DNA of 64,000 bases from Paenibacillus timonensis (GCF_009725205.1 NZ_WNZY01000005.1:214753-278752); one strand, 5' to 3'; shown: positions 16,928 to 26,112, counted from the first letter of the stretch. Program-made: numbers and translations. The notes: generated by a model not told the origin, from the letters alone.

Positions 16928-18467
16928 GCCAGATCCCCCCGTAGAAGTTTTGTTCGTACAGATCCCGGCCACTTTTGCCGTGATTAGCCGGAATTGGAGT
17001 TGCCGGGCCGCATCCGTCGCAATCCATACCGAAACCTTCGGTGCCTTGGGACCGGTACGGATCCATGTATCCTTCCTTATGTGAAGTTGGGATCACAAAG
17101 CGATCCTCGTATTTCGCGATGGCCAGCAAACGATACATTTCCTCGATCTGCTGAGCGTTCAATCCGACGCGGGCCAAGCGGTTTTCGTCAAACGGCTTTT
17201 TGGAGAATTGTGCACGTTGGTATTGGCGCATCATCGCCATCCGTTGCAGGGCAATTTTGACGGTCGAAGTATCCCCTGCGGTCAGGAGATTGGCCAAATA
17301 TTGAACCGGCGTTCTCATTTCTTCAATCGCTGGGAAGATCAGGTCCGGATTTTGAATCGAATCCTTGCCTTCAAAATGACTCATAATCGGGCTAAGCGGC
17401 GGTACATACCACACCATCGGTAACGTGCGGTATTCCGGATGGAGCGGGAACGCCAGCTTATATTCGATCGCAAGTTTATAAACCGGCGAATCTTGGGCCG
17501 CTTCGATCCATTCCTCGGACAAGCCGTCTTTGCGGGCTTGCTCGATTACTTTCGGATCATGCGGATCGAGGAACAAGCCGAGCTGCGCTTCGTACAAATC
17601 CTTCTCGTCCGGCGTGGAAGCCGCCTCTTGCACACGATCAGCGTCATACAATAATACGCCAAGGTAGCGAATGCGACCCGTACACGTCTCGGAGCACACC
17701 GTTGGAAGTCCGGCTTCAATTCTCGGGAAGCAGAACGTACATTTTTCCGCTTTATTCGTTTTCCAGTTGAAGTAGACCTTCTTGTAAGGGCAACCCGTCA
17801 TACAGTAACGCCAGCCGCGGCAGGCTTCTTGGTCGACAAGGACAATCCCGTCCTCATCACGCTTGTAGATCGCGCCCGATGGGCAAGACGCCACGCAGCT
17901 TGGATTCAGGCAGTGCTCACACAATCGTGGCAAGTACATCATAAACGATTGCTCGAAGTTGAATTTAATTTCCTCTTCGATCTTCTCGATGTTCGGATCC
18001 TTAGGTCCGGTAATATGGCCGCCGGCTAGATCGTCTTCCCAGTTCGGCCCCCACTCCAGGTCCATCTTATCGCCGGTCACGGCGGATTTCGGCCGGGCGA
18101 CCGGTTGGTGCTTCTTCTCTCCCGAATTCGTCAGCTTCTCGTAATCATAAGTCCAAGGTTCGTAGTAATCTTTCATTTCCGGCATATCCGGGTTATAGAA
18201 AATTTTACCGAGGGCGATCTTCGACAGCTTGCTGCCGGATTTCAGCTCCAGCTTGCCGTTACGCATCGTCCAGCCGCCTTTGTAGTGCTCTTGATCCTCC
18301 CACCGTTTCGGATAACCGATCCCCGGCTTCGTTTCGACATTGTTAAACCACATATATTCGGCGCCTTCCCGGTTCGTCCAAGTGCTCTTGCAGGTCACGC
18401 TGCAAGTGTGGCAGCCGATGCATTTGTCCAGGTTCAACACCATGGCGATTTGCGCTTTAATCTTCAA
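16920..18467 (-). CDS. narH: Respiratory nitrate reductase beta subunit
   Basis: 515-residue iron-sulfur subunit with three [4Fe-4S] and one [3Fe-4S] cluster. Cysteine groups: CIGCHTCSVTC near residue 16; CEHCLNPSCVASC near 184; then CRGWRYCMTGC, where the Trp replaces a Cys and marks the [3Fe-4S] site; and CTFCFPRIEAGLPTVCSETC. It relays electrons from NarI heme to NarG. It overlaps narG by 11 bp and narJ by 8 bp, typical of a tightly coupled operon. Confidence 0.98.
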   Translation of the reverse strand: MKIKAQIAMVLNLDKCIGCHTCSVTCKSTWTNREGAEYMWFNNVETKPGIGYPKRWEDQEHYKGGWTMRNGKLELKSGSKLSKIALGKIFYNPDMPEMKDYYEPWTYDYEKLTNSGEKKHQPVARPKSAVTGDKMDLEWGPNWEDDLAGGHITGPKDPNIEKIEEEIKFNFEQSFMMYLPRLCEHCLNPSCVASCPSGAIYKRDEDGIVLVDQEACRGWRYCMTGCPYKKVYFNWKTNKAEKCTFCFPRIEAGLPTVCSETCTGRIRYLGVLLYDADRVQEAASTPDEKDLYEAQLGLFLDPHDPKVIEQARKDGLSEEWIEAAQDSPVYKLAIEYKLAFPLHPEYRTLPMVWYVPPLSPIMSHFEGKDSIQNPDLIFPAIEEMRTPVQYLANLLTAGDTSTVKIALQRMAMMRQYQRAQFSKKPFDENRLARVGLNAQQIEEMYRLLAIAKYEDRFVIPTSHKEGYMDPYRSQGTEGFGMDCDGCGPATPIPANHGKSGRDLYEQNFYGGIWRD

Positions 18468-21400
18468 GCCAGTCGACCTCCTTCAGTTTGCGCACGGCAA
18501 CGTAGACATCACGCTGGTTGCCGATCGGTCCGTAGTAGTTGAAGCCGTAGCTGAGCTGGGCATAACCCCCGACGAGCTGCGTCGGCTTCAAGTGAATTCG
18601 CGTCGGAGCATTATGGCTGCCGCCTCGCTCTCCCGTGATTTCCGAACCCGGTACGTTGATGTGTTTATCTTGAGCGTGATACATAAACATCGTGCCCTTC
18701 GGCATCCGGTGGCTGACCACCGCTCTGGCCGTTACGACGCCGTTGCGGTTATAGACCTCCAGCCAATCGTTATCGTTAATCTGGTGCGCTTCCGCATCCT
18801 CGTTGCTGATCCACACGGTTGGACCGCCCCGGAACAAGGTCAACATGTGCAGATTATCCTGGTACGTGCTATGGATGTTCCATTTGCCGTGCGGCGTCAG
18901 GTAACGCAATACCAATGCATCTTTGCCACCCTCAACCTGCTTGTCTCGCGGACCAAACACCATCGGCGGCAACGTCGGCTTGTAGACCGGCAACGCCTCC
19001 CCGAATTGCAGGAAGATTTGGTGATCCAGATAAAAATGCTGGCGTCCGGTTAACGTCCGGAATGGCACTAACCGTTCGATATTGGTCGTAAACGGCGAAT
19101 ACCGACGTCCCGATTTGTTCGAGCCGCTAAATACCGGCGTCGGAATGACCTCCCGCGGTTGAGCGGTGATATTCGCGAACGTGATCCGTTCGGCTGCGCG
19201 GTCGGCGGAAATATCCTTCAATTCTACGCCCGTATCCTGTTCCGCGGATTCCCAGGCGCGTTGGGATACCTTCCCGTTCGTAGCCGAAGACAAATGCAGG
19301 ACTGCATTGGCCGCTTGTCTCGCCGTACGCAGCTTCGGTCGACCGTTTTTGATCGTATCATCGATATAAGAGCCGTTGATCTTCTTCAAATCCTCATACT
19401 CTTCCTTGACGGAGAACGAGACTCCATGTGCGCCAACTTTGCCGGTTTCCAGGTTCGGACCCAGCGTGATGTACTTGTCATAAATCTTCGTATAATCGCG
19501 CTCGACCACGGTAAAGCCAGGCATCGTTTTGCCGAGGATCGGCTGGATCTCCCCGTGTTTCCAATCCTTCACTTCCCCATAAGGTTGGGCGATTTCAGCC
19601 ATCGAATCATGTCCAAGCGGCGAAGAAACCAGGTCTTTGTATACGCCTGGCATATGCTCCTTGGCCATTTCGGACAGGACGCTGGCGAGTGTCCGGTAAA
19701 TATCCCAGTCGGTGCGTGACTCCCAGAGCGGATCGATCGCCGGGTTAAACGGATGCACGAACGGGTGCATGTCGGTCGAGGAGAGATCCACCTTCTCGTA
19801 CCAGGTTGCCGCCGGGAGAACGATGTCGGCATACATCGGTGTCGCCGTCATCCGGAAGTCAAGCGCTACAAGCAGATCCAACTTGCCTTCCACCTCATCG
19901 CGCCAAACGATTTCTTCCGGCTTCTCCTCATCGTTCGGGTTGGATAACAATCCGTTATGCGTCCCAAGCAAATGCTTCATAAAGAACTCTTGGCCTTTCG
20001 CCGAGCTGGAGATCAGGTTCGAGCGCCAAACGAACAGTGAACGCGGGAAGTTCTCCGGCGCATCCGGGTCCTCCACAGCGAACTTCGTTTCACCGGATAC
20101 CACTTGCTCGTATGCGTGTTGGATGATCTCGGCGTTGTCCGTCTTGCCCTGAGCCGCCGCTTCTTCGGCGAAGGCCAAGCTGCTCTTGTTAAACTGCGGA
20201 TACGAGGGCAACCAGCCCAGCCGAGCTGCCAACACATTGTAATCCGCCGGATGACGGTACGGGATATCACCGCCGGTTGGCGATTTCAACGATTCCGCGC
20301 TCATCTCCTCGTACTTCCATTGGTCGGTGGCAAAATAGAAGAACGAAGTCGCGTTTTGCAGCCGCGCCGGCGCTTGCCAGTCGCGAGCAAATGCGATCGT
20401 CGACCAGCCTTCGATCGGCCGGCATTTCTCCTGCCCTACATAGTGAGCCCAGCCGCCGCCGTTAACCCCCTGCGAAGCCGTCAGCATCACCAAGTTCAGA
20501 ATCGAGCGGTAGATCGTATCACTGTTGAACCAGTGGTTGATCCCGGCGCCCATAATGATCATTGAACGCCCGCCCGTGTCCAGTGCGTTCTGCGCAAACT
20601 CGCGAGCGATTTGTACCACGAGCGACGCTTTGACGCCAGTAATCCGCTCTTGCCAAGCTGGAGTGTAATGCGACTCTGCGTCATCATATCCTTTGGCTGT
20701 ATGGGTACTGCCCGGACGGGTTACTCCGTATTGACTAAGCATCAAATCATGAACCGTTGCGGCCAGACGGGTTGATCCATCAGCCAGAGTAACTGTTTTG
20801 GCCGGAATCGACCGGGTAAACGTACCGTTGCCGTCAGCGTCAAAGTAAGGGAATACGATCTCTGTCCATTCTCCGCCGTGCGACTCGACCGACAAAGCCG
20901 GCTCAATCCGGCTTCCGTCTTCCTGGTCGAGGATCAGGTTCCACTTGACGTCCTTCTCCCAGCGTTGGCCCATCGTTCCGTTCGGTACGACCAGTTCTCC
21001 CGCCGCTTCGTCATAAATAACCGGCTTCCATTCGGCATGCTCCGATGCCTGCCCCAAATCGCTTGCCCGCAAGAACCGGCCGGCTTTGTAGCTGCCTTCG
21101 TGCGGATCCAGCAAAATCAAGAACGGCATGTCCGTGTATTGTTTGGCGTAGTTCAAGAACATCGGTTCTTGGCGCTGTACATAAAATTCGTCCAGGATGA
21201 CATGCGTCATCGCTTGAGCCACCGCTGCGTCCGTTCCCGGATGCGGAGCCAGCCAATTGTCGGCAAATTTCACGTTCTCCGCATGGTCCGGCGCTACGGA
21301 CACCACCTTCGTCCCTTTGTAGCGAACCTCGGTCATGAAATGAGCATCCGGCGTCCGCGTCAGCGGAACGTTGGAGCCCCACATGATCAGGTATCCGGCG

Positions 21401-22134
21401 TTGTACCAATCGGACGACTCCGGCACATCGGTTTGTTCGCCCCAAATTTGCGGCGAAGCCGGCGGCAGGTCGGCATACCAGTCGTAGAAGCTGAGCATCT
21501 CGCCGCCCAGCAAGGAGATGAACCGTGCGCCCGAAGCGTAACTGATCATCGACATAGCCGGAATCGGTGTAAACCCGGCAATCCGGTCGGGTCCATATTT
21601 CTTAATGGTATAAAGTAACTGCGCCGAGATCAGTTGGGTGGCTTCTTCCCAGGTCACGCGCACATGGCCGCCTTTACCGCGCGCCTGTTTATAGGATTGG
21701 GAAGCTTCGGGATTCTCGACGATGCTGGCCCAGGCCTCCAGGGGGTTCCCGTGATGCCTGGTCATCGCCTCTCGCCACAGACGCAGAAGACGACCGCGCA
21801 TATAAGGGTATTTCACGCGCAGCGGGCTGTATTCATACCACGAGAACGATGCCCCCCGCGGGCAGCCGCGTGGTTCGAACTCGGGCATGTCCGGTCCGCA
21901 GGACGGATAATCAATCTGCTGGTTCTCCCAGGTGATAATGCCGTTCTTCACAAATACTTTCCAACTGCAAGAACCGGTGCAGTTCACGCCATGCGTCGTC
22001 CGCACCACTTTATCGTGCGACCAGCGGCCGCGGTACATATTTTCCCATTCCCGGCTTTTCTCTTCGATTTTCGTCCAATTTCCTGAAATCGTCTCCGGTT
22101 TCTTAAAAAAACTAAGTCCTGATCTTCGTTTCAC
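18457..22134 (-). CDS. narG: Respiratory nitrate reductase alpha (catalytic) subunit
   Basis: About 1225 residues. It reduces nitrate to nitrite at a bis-MGD molybdenum centre on the cytoplasmic membrane face. The FS0 cluster ligands are seen as THGVNCTGSCSW (H-x3-C-x3-C) and a later Cys in PSCGPD, and the Mo-ligand Asp region is MWGSNVPLTRTPDAHF. The frame is open to a TTG at 22161 with a weak AAAGG. I prefer GTG at 22134, preceded by AAGGAG (22146-22151), because it yields the usual short basic N-terminus. Upstream are two AGGG-N4-CCCT dyads. It is the first gene of narGHJI-nreABC-hemerythrin. Confidence 0.97.
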   Translation of the reverse strand: MKRRSGLSFFKKPETISGNWTKIEEKSREWENMYRGRWSHDKVVRTTHGVNCTGSCSWKVFVKNGIITWENQQIDYPSCGPDMPEFEPRGCPRGASFSWYEYSPLRVKYPYMRGRLLRLWREAMTRHHGNPLEAWASIVENPEASQSYKQARGKGGHVRVTWEEATQLISAQLLYTIKKYGPDRIAGFTPIPAMSMISYASGARFISLLGGEMLSFYDWYADLPPASPQIWGEQTDVPESSDWYNAGYLIMWGSNVPLTRTPDAHFMTEVRYKGTKVVSVAPDHAENVKFADNWLAPHPGTDAAVAQAMTHVILDEFYVQRQEPMFLNYAKQYTDMPFLILLDPHEGSYKAGRFLRASDLGQASEHAEWKPVIYDEAAGELVVPNGTMGQRWEKDVKWNLILDQEDGSRIEPALSVESHGGEWTEIVFPYFDADGNGTFTRSIPAKTVTLADGSTRLAATVHDLMLSQYGVTRPGSTHTAKGYDDAESHYTPAWQERITGVKASLVVQIAREFAQNALDTGGRSMIIMGAGINHWFNSDTIYRSILNLVMLTASQGVNGGGWAHYVGQEKCRPIEGWSTIAFARDWQAPARLQNATSFFYFATDQWKYEEMSAESLKSPTGGDIPYRHPADYNVLAARLGWLPSYPQFNKSSLAFAEEAAAQGKTDNAEIIQHAYEQVVSGETKFAVEDPDAPENFPRSLFVWRSNLISSSAKGQEFFMKHLLGTHNGLLSNPNDEEKPEEIVWRDEVEGKLDLLVALDFRMTATPMYADIVLPAATWYEKVDLSSTDMHPFVHPFNPAIDPLWESRTDWDIYRTLASVLSEMAKEHMPGVYKDLVSSPLGHDSMAEIAQPYGEVKDWKHGEIQPILGKTMPGFTVVERDYTKIYDKYITLGPNLETGKVGAHGVSFSVKEEYEDLKKINGSYIDDTIKNGRPKLRTARQAANAVLHLSSATNGKVSQRAWESAEQDTGVELKDISADRAAERITFANITAQPREVIPTPVFSGSNKSGRRYSPFTTNIERLVPFRTLTGRQHFYLDHQIFLQFGEALPVYKPTLPPMVFGPRDKQVEGGKDALVLRYLTPHGKWNIHSTYQDNLHMLTLFRGGPTVWISNEDAEAHQINDNDWLEVYNRNGVVTARAVVSHRMPKGTMFMYHAQDKHINVPGSEITGERGGSHNAPTRIHLKPTQLVGGYAQLSYGFNYYGPIGNQRDVYVAVRKLKEVDWLED

Positions 22135-22239
22135 GGAAGTGTTCACTCCTTCATCGCTCAAATGAATGCCTTTGACGGGGAATCAATGGTATTCGAGCTT
22201 CTGATTCCATTATGAAACTCTTCGCTCCCGCTTCCCATC

Positions 22240-22272
22240 AGGGAATTCCCTTAGCCTGCCGGAGAATGCCCT
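22240..22272 (-). promoter_or_regulatory. Paired AGGG-N4-CCCT elements upstream of narG
   Basis: A perfect palindrome AGGGAATTCCCT (22240-22251) and a near copy GGAG-AATG-CCCT (22261-22272), centres 21 bp apart. They lie about 105-140 bp before the narG start. The same paired layout occurs before narK. Proposed NreC sites. No FNR-type TGTGA-N6-TCACA box was found. Confidence 0.65.
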
Positions 22273-22282
22273 ATAACGACAA

Positions 22283-22304
22283 AAAAACGCCGGATGGCGT
22301 TTTT
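22283..22304 (-). terminator. Terminator of the GNAT/NUDIX/YdcZ operon
   Basis: Stem AAAAACGCC/GGCGTTTTT with a 4-base loop, A-rich on one side and T-rich on the other. It lies 3' of the minus-strand acetyltransferase gene and just before the narG control region. Confidence 0.85.
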
Positions 22305-22320
22305 GGGTTCATTCGATCAT

Positions 22321-22797
22321 TTATTGTCGTAAATCCCTGATATACCAGGCATCGCAGGCGAAATGCTCCGACCCCTCCAGCGGCGCTTTCAACGGTTGAA
22401 AGCCGTGTTTGAGGTAAAAGCGGTTCGCCGCCTGCATCGACTGCAGCGTTTCCAGATAACATCTCTCGTAGTGACGTTTCGCGAAATCCAAGCATGTCTC
22501 CAGAAGACGAGCCGCGATGCCTGTACCGCGGATATCGCCTCGCAGGTACATTTTTTGCAATTCGCACACCTCGGAGGAATCGGCAAACGGGGCAATTCCC
22601 GCCCCGCCAACGACCCGCCCGTCCTGCTCCACAACCCAGTAGGCTCTTCCCTCAACCTCATAATACCGCGACAGAGCACTAAGGCTGTTATCCTGCCAGG
22701 CTAAGCCTTCCCGGTTGCCGCCGAACTCGATCAGGCAATCGCGAATCACGGCTTCAATCGCAGCGTTATCATCCGCTTGCAAAGATCTAATCATCAT
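22321..22797 (-). CDS. GNAT acetyltransferase
   Basis: 158-residue GCN5-related N-acetyltransferase. The acetyl-CoA pyrophosphate loop is IRGTGIAARLLE near residue 95. The C-terminal motif B region is FYLKHGFQPLKAPL. The substrate cannot be inferred. It is the last gene of a five-gene minus-strand unit, 18 bp after the NUDIX gene. Confidence 0.85.
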   Translation of the reverse strand: MMIRSLQADDNAAIEAVIRDCLIEFGGNREGLAWQDNSLSALSRYYEVEGRAYWVVEQDGRVVGGAGIAPFADSSEVCELQKMYLRGDIRGTGIAARLLETCLDFAKRHYERCYLETLQSMQAANRFYLKHGFQPLKAPLEGSEHFACDAWYIRDLRQ

Positions 22798-22815
22798 CGG
22801 GTGTCCTTCCTTCCG

Positions 22816-23217
22816 TCACAGCAAATTCATCTCATGCAACCGGTCGAAAATCATCCGGCTAATCAGCGACGTACGCTCGCGTTCCGCGTAGCTGAGCCAC
22901 GCCATTTCCTCGATCTCGGAAGCCGGCTGGAGTTCTCCCTCAGCCTCTGCATAATAACAGGTCATTCGAACAAGCACACCCTCCGGTTTGCCGTCGGCTT
23001 GGGCTTCGAACGTCGCAAAAAACGCAATCGTCTCCGGCTTGACGGCAACGGACAACTCTTCCTGAATTTCCCGCTGCAGCGTTTCACGGTCAGTCTCGCC
23101 GGGATCTCGCTTGCCGCCCGGAACATAAAACAGCTCCTTCCCCTTGGAGCGTACGTTTAACATGCGTCCCTCCCGTAAGGAGATCCAGGCGATTTTATCG
23201 ATATTTTTCCCGTCCAT
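22816..23217 (-). CDS. NUDIX hydrolase
   Basis: 133-residue NUDIX hydrolase. The Nudix box begins GGKRDPGETDRETLQ and ends REIQEEL near residue 55, with all catalytic Glu/Arg positions present. The start is the ATG at 23217 preceded by GGGAGG; the frame extends to 23247, inside the upstream gene. The target could be an oxidised nucleotide or another nucleoside diphosphate derivative. It lies 19 bp after the YdcZ gene in an operon. Confidence 0.86.
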   Translation of the reverse strand: MDGKNIDKIAWISLREGRMLNVRSKGKELFYVPGGKRDPGETDRETLQREIQEELSVAVKPETIAFFATFEAQADGKPEGVLVRMTCYYAEAEGELQPASEIEEMAWLSYAERERTSLISRMIFDRLHEMNLL

Positions 23218-23236
23218 ACCTAACGCCTCCCTCTCT

Positions 23237-23728
23237 TTATCCCTCATTCAAAGCTTCGCTATTTCGAACGGGACTGTTCTCGCTCTCGCGGCCCCCTCCT
23301 AATTTAAACACGAAGATTCCGCCGACAATAATCAGCACGCCGATCAGTTGATGAAGCGTAAACGGCATCTTTTGCAAACCTAGCCAGCCTAGAGAATCAA
23401 ATAACAAAGCGAATCCCAGCTCCGAAGTCATCACAATGGCTACAGCGTAGGTTGGTCCCAGCATTTTCACCCCTTGTACCATGCTGGTGACGACGCCAAC
23501 GCCAATCAAGCCGCTGAACCAAAACCAGGTTTGCATGCCGGGTAACGACGTAAACATTCCCTTGCCTTCGACAACCAGGCCGATCCCAAAGGAAGCGGCA
23601 AAACCCAGACCTAACACCAGGGTCGTCGTCGTCCAATTTCCCGTCTGTTCATTGACTTTGGTATTAAACACGTTTTGCATCCCAACCAGTGCGCCCGCCG
23701 TTAACGCAAACAATATTCCCAACAGCAC
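23237..23728 (-). CDS. YdcZ/DUF606 family DMT transporter subunit (second copy)
   Basis: 163-residue membrane protein with five predicted helices, of the YdcZ (DUF606) branch of the drug/metabolite transporter superfamily. Typical segments are GALVGMQNVFNTKVNEQTGNW and TSELGFALLFDSLGWLG. Such half-size proteins often work as pairs. A homologue (24469-24894) lies on the other side of the regulator gene, so a heterodimer is plausible. The C-terminal 20 residues are a charged tail absent from the partner. Confidence 0.85.
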   Translation of the reverse strand: MLLGILFALTAGALVGMQNVFNTKVNEQTGNWTTTTLVLGLGFAASFGIGLVVEGKGMFTSLPGMQTWFWFSGLIGVGVVTSMVQGVKMLGPTYAVAIVMTSELGFALLFDSLGWLGLQKMPFTLHQLIGVLIIVGGIFVFKLGGGRESENSPVRNSEALNEG

Positions 23729-23740
23729 CTAGAATTCCTC

Positions 23741-24439
23741 CTATTCGTAAATATTCCGGCTGACCAGATTACGAAGGCCCTCTCGGTCCGTCACCGTAAT
23801 CCCCTGCCGGCTTCGCTCAATCAAGCCTAGCTCCGCAAATTTCTGGAGCACCCGGTTTAAATGCCGATAGCTGGTGCCAATCAAGTTGGCCGCATCGGCC
23901 AGATCGGACGTCCCAAGCTTTCCCAGGAACAGAGCATCCGCTTCGTCATAAGAAACAGACAAGAGATAGCTCGCCAGGCGAATCTCAACCGGATACAGCA
24001 AATTAAAGCTCATCGAACTGGATTTCATATAGAATTTCTTCGTGATGATATCCAGCAAAAAATGCAGCAGCGGCGAATGATCCGCACTGTATTTATGCAA
24101 CCAGCGATATTCCACCCCGATCATATGGACCGGGGACACCGCTTCAACCGTATTAATGATGTCTCCATTCCGGATGAATTCGACATCCCCTACAACTTCT
24201 AGCGGATTTTTGAAGGAGATGACCAATGTGCGGCCTTCCGGAGACGTATTGAAAATTTTGATTTTCCCTCGGACCAGTACGTACAACGAATGTGAGGGTT
24301 CCCCCTGCGTGCAGATCAGTTCACCTTGATCATATCCATAAAGCGTCAAGTAAGGCAGCAGCGCTTCGGGAAACACACTACGGAGTTTGTACATGTCCAT
24401 ATAATCGGCCAATAAAGCCGGATCCGCAATTTCTTTCAT
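23741..24439 (-). CDS. Crp/Fnr-family transcriptional regulator (YeiL-like)
   Basis: 232-residue regulator with an N-terminal cyclic-nucleotide-binding-type jelly roll (about 20-135: YGYDQGELICTQGEPSHSLYVLVRGKIKIF) and a C-terminal winged helix with ANLIGTSYRHLNRVLQKFAELGLIERS. No cysteine cluster for Fe-S binding is seen at the N-terminus, so it is not a canonical Fnr. It is flanked by two YdcZ genes with gaps of 12 and 29 bp and probably controls them. The ligand is unknown. Confidence 0.86.
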   Translation of the reverse strand: MKEIADPALLADYMDMYKLRSVFPEALLPYLTLYGYDQGELICTQGEPSHSLYVLVRGKIKIFNTSPEGRTLVISFKNPLEVVGDVEFIRNGDIINTVEAVSPVHMIGVEYRWLHKYSADHSPLLHFLLDIITKKFYMKSSSMSFNLLYPVEIRLASYLLSVSYDEADALFLGKLGTSDLADAANLIGTSYRHLNRVLQKFAELGLIERSRQGITVTDREGLRNLVSRNIYE

Positions 24440-24468
24440 GACCGTTCTCTCCCCGAGGCCCGAATCTA

Positions 24469-24894
24469 CTAAAACTTAAGAATGACGACGCCTGCAATCA
24501 TCATGCCGATACCAATAAATTGCGGCAGACGCATTTTTTGCTTTGGCACGCCAAACCATCCCATGCTATCGATGAAGAAGGTCATGCACAGCTGAGCGAT
24601 CAATACCGCGGAAATGGTCAAGGTCACCCCAACTTGCTGAATCGCCGTAACGTTAGTAAAAATAATGATCGCCGCCAAGGCACCGCCGCTGACATACAGC
24701 GGACGAACTCGCCGCAAATCTGTAAACCCTCCATCGCGGACGAACAGCCAAATCAGCAGCGCCGCCACAAAGCCGGTAAACTGGGTCAGCGCCGCCGCCG
24801 GCCAAGTGCCGATGTCCGCACTGATTCGGGTATTGGCCACCCCCTGTAGGGTGATGAACGCCCCGGCCAAAAACGCAAATAACAATCCCCTCAT
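24469..24894 (-). CDS. YdcZ/DUF606 family DMT transporter subunit (first copy)
   Basis: 141-residue, five-helix membrane protein homologous to the copy at 23237-23728 (shared features: GANTRI-like N-terminus VANTRISADIGTWPA, and LIAQLCMTFFIDSMGWFG). It is the first gene of the operon YdcZ-regulator-YdcZ-NUDIX-GNAT. AAGAGGAG precedes the ATG. Export of a small metabolite is the usual proposal for the family; no substrate is known. Confidence 0.84.
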   Translation of the reverse strand: MRGLLFAFLAGAFITLQGVANTRISADIGTWPAAALTQFTGFVAALLIWLFVRDGGFTDLRRVRPLYVSGGALAAIIIFTNVTAIQQVGVTLTISAVLIAQLCMTFFIDSMGWFGVPKQKMRLPQFIGIGMMIAGVVILKF

Positions 24895-24970
24895 TCTCTC
24901 TCTCCTCTTAATGGATCTTCCGATCCTTTATGTCAATACCTTATTAAAGGATATCTTCTGCCGTTTGAAA

Positions 24971-24984
24971 AGGACATATGTCCT
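24971..24984. promoter_or_regulatory. 14-bp perfect palindrome in the divergent control region
   Basis: AGGACATATGTCCT lies between the divergent YdcZ operon (start 24894) and the GNAT gene (start 25047). It is a good candidate operator, possibly for the Crp/Fnr-type regulator of the operon. No second copy was noticed next to it. Confidence 0.45.
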
Positions 24985-25046
24985 GAAAGATGAAAAAGCG
25001 GTTAAAATAGAAATAAATCGACGGAATCACATATGGAGGACACGGC

Positions 25047-25607
25047 ATGCCATGGACATTCAACACCTTAACAGAATGGGATGAGGTTTGGTGGGACAAG
25101 CTTAGACCGATTTATCGAGAGGCATTTCCGCACGGGGCCAAGCCGGAGAAAGTGCTGCGGAGCATGCTGGATCGGGGGATCGCGAGCTTGCATGCGGGAC
25201 TACATGAAGGCGAAGCGGTTGCCATGGCCGTCACCGGCTTCTGCGGCGGGAAAGGCCGCAAACGCATGATCCTTGATTACATGGCGGTCCATCAAGATCA
25301 AAGGGGGCAAGGACTCGGTCGCCTCTTTTTCTCACAGATCCGTGACTATGCCGAGCGGGAACACCAAGCCGAGGCCATCGTGATCGAGGCCGAAGCAGAA
25401 GACACGGAGATGAACCGGGAACGACTGCGATTTTGGATTCGTTGCGGATTTATCGCCACACCTTATGTCCATCAATATATCTGGGTTTCCGAACCTTACC
25501 GGGCTTTATATCTCCCTTTGAATGACCACTTTACCTTAACCGATGACGGCAAAACGCTCTTTCGGGACATCACTTCATTTCATCATCAATCGTTTCGTGG
25601 ACAATAG
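25047..25607 (+). CDS. GNAT acetyltransferase
   Basis: 186-residue N-acetyltransferase with the CoA-binding loop DQRGQGLGRLFF near residue 92 and a basic stretch GKGRKRMILDYMAV before it. The C-terminal extension (YRALYLPLNDHFTL) is unusual for simple GNATs. GGAGG precedes the ATG. It is convergent with marR, with only 24 bp between the stops. The substrate is unknown. Confidence 0.83.
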   Translation: MPWTFNTLTEWDEVWWDKLRPIYREAFPHGAKPEKVLRSMLDRGIASLHAGLHEGEAVAMAVTGFCGGKGRKRMILDYMAVHQDQRGQGLGRLFFSQIRDYAEREHQAEAIVIEAEAEDTEMNRERLRFWIRCGFIATPYVHQYIWVSEPYRALYLPLNDHFTLTDDGKTLFRDITSFHHQSFRGQ

Positions 25608-25631
25608 ATTCTCTTAAAGGGCCTATTGTCC

Positions 25632-26060
25632 CTAATGTCCTTTTTGCTTGCTTGCGTAAATTTTCGTAAGCAATGCCTCAAGCTGATGTTTCTCCGCTTC
25701 GCTTAACTCAGCCGTCAACCGACGGTTAAAATCCGCCAAGATTTGCCGAAGCGTGGGCTCGAAATCCCGGCCCTTTTCCGTAGGATATAACAGGATCGAC
25801 CTGCGATCATGCTCGTCTACCCGGCGTTCAATGAACCCGGCCTCCTCCAATTGCTTGACGCAGCGGGTCGTGGTCGCCTTGTCAAATTTCATCTGACTCG
25901 TTAGTTGGTCTTGGTTTAAACCGGGAGTCGTTAATATGGCCAACAAGTAGCTGTGATTCCCACCGCCGCCGATTTCGTACGGCTTCAATAACGTGGCCAG
26001 CTCTTTTTGATTGATCCGCTGAAGATACGCGATCAATTTGCCAACGGAAGGGTTGTTCAT
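25632..26060 (-). CDS. MarR-family repressor
   Basis: 142-residue winged-helix regulator. The recognition region is TSQMKFDKATTTRCVKQLEEAGFIERRVDEHDRRS, with the typical wing D-x-R-R-S. The ATG at 26060 follows AAAGAGGTG. The frame runs further upstream, through the control region, without a ribosome site. It is divergent from an MFS efflux gene, and two matching palindromes lie in the 151-bp gap. It probably represses itself and the pump and is released by the pump's substrate. Confidence 0.9.
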   Translation of the reverse strand: MNNPSVGKLIAYLQRINQKELATLLKPYEIGGGGNHSYLLAILTTPGLNQDQLTSQMKFDKATTTRCVKQLEEAGFIERRVDEHDRRSILLYPTEKGRDFEPTLRQILADFNRRLTAELSEAEKHQLEALLTKIYASKQKGH

Positions 26061-26112
26061 TCCCCTGCACCTCTTTGCGATGATCTGGTTTATGCAAATT
26101 TTACCCGATATC

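Noticed and set aside
18340..19053. Plus-strand frame of 237 codons across the narG/narH junction
   Set aside because: A shadow of two certain genes; no ribosome site and no sensible protein features.
20878..21618. Long plus-strand frame of 246 codons inside narG
   Set aside because: It is antisense to highly conserved NarG sequence and lacks a ribosome site and any recognisable domain.
22135..22320. FNR box (TGTGA-N6-TCACA) upstream of narG
   Set aside because: None was found on either strand; the same holds for the narK upstream region.
25599..25631. Inverted repeat GGACAATAG...CTATTGTCC over the stop codon of the GNAT gene
   Set aside because: No T tract follows directly, so it was not called a terminator, although it may reduce read-through between convergent genes.
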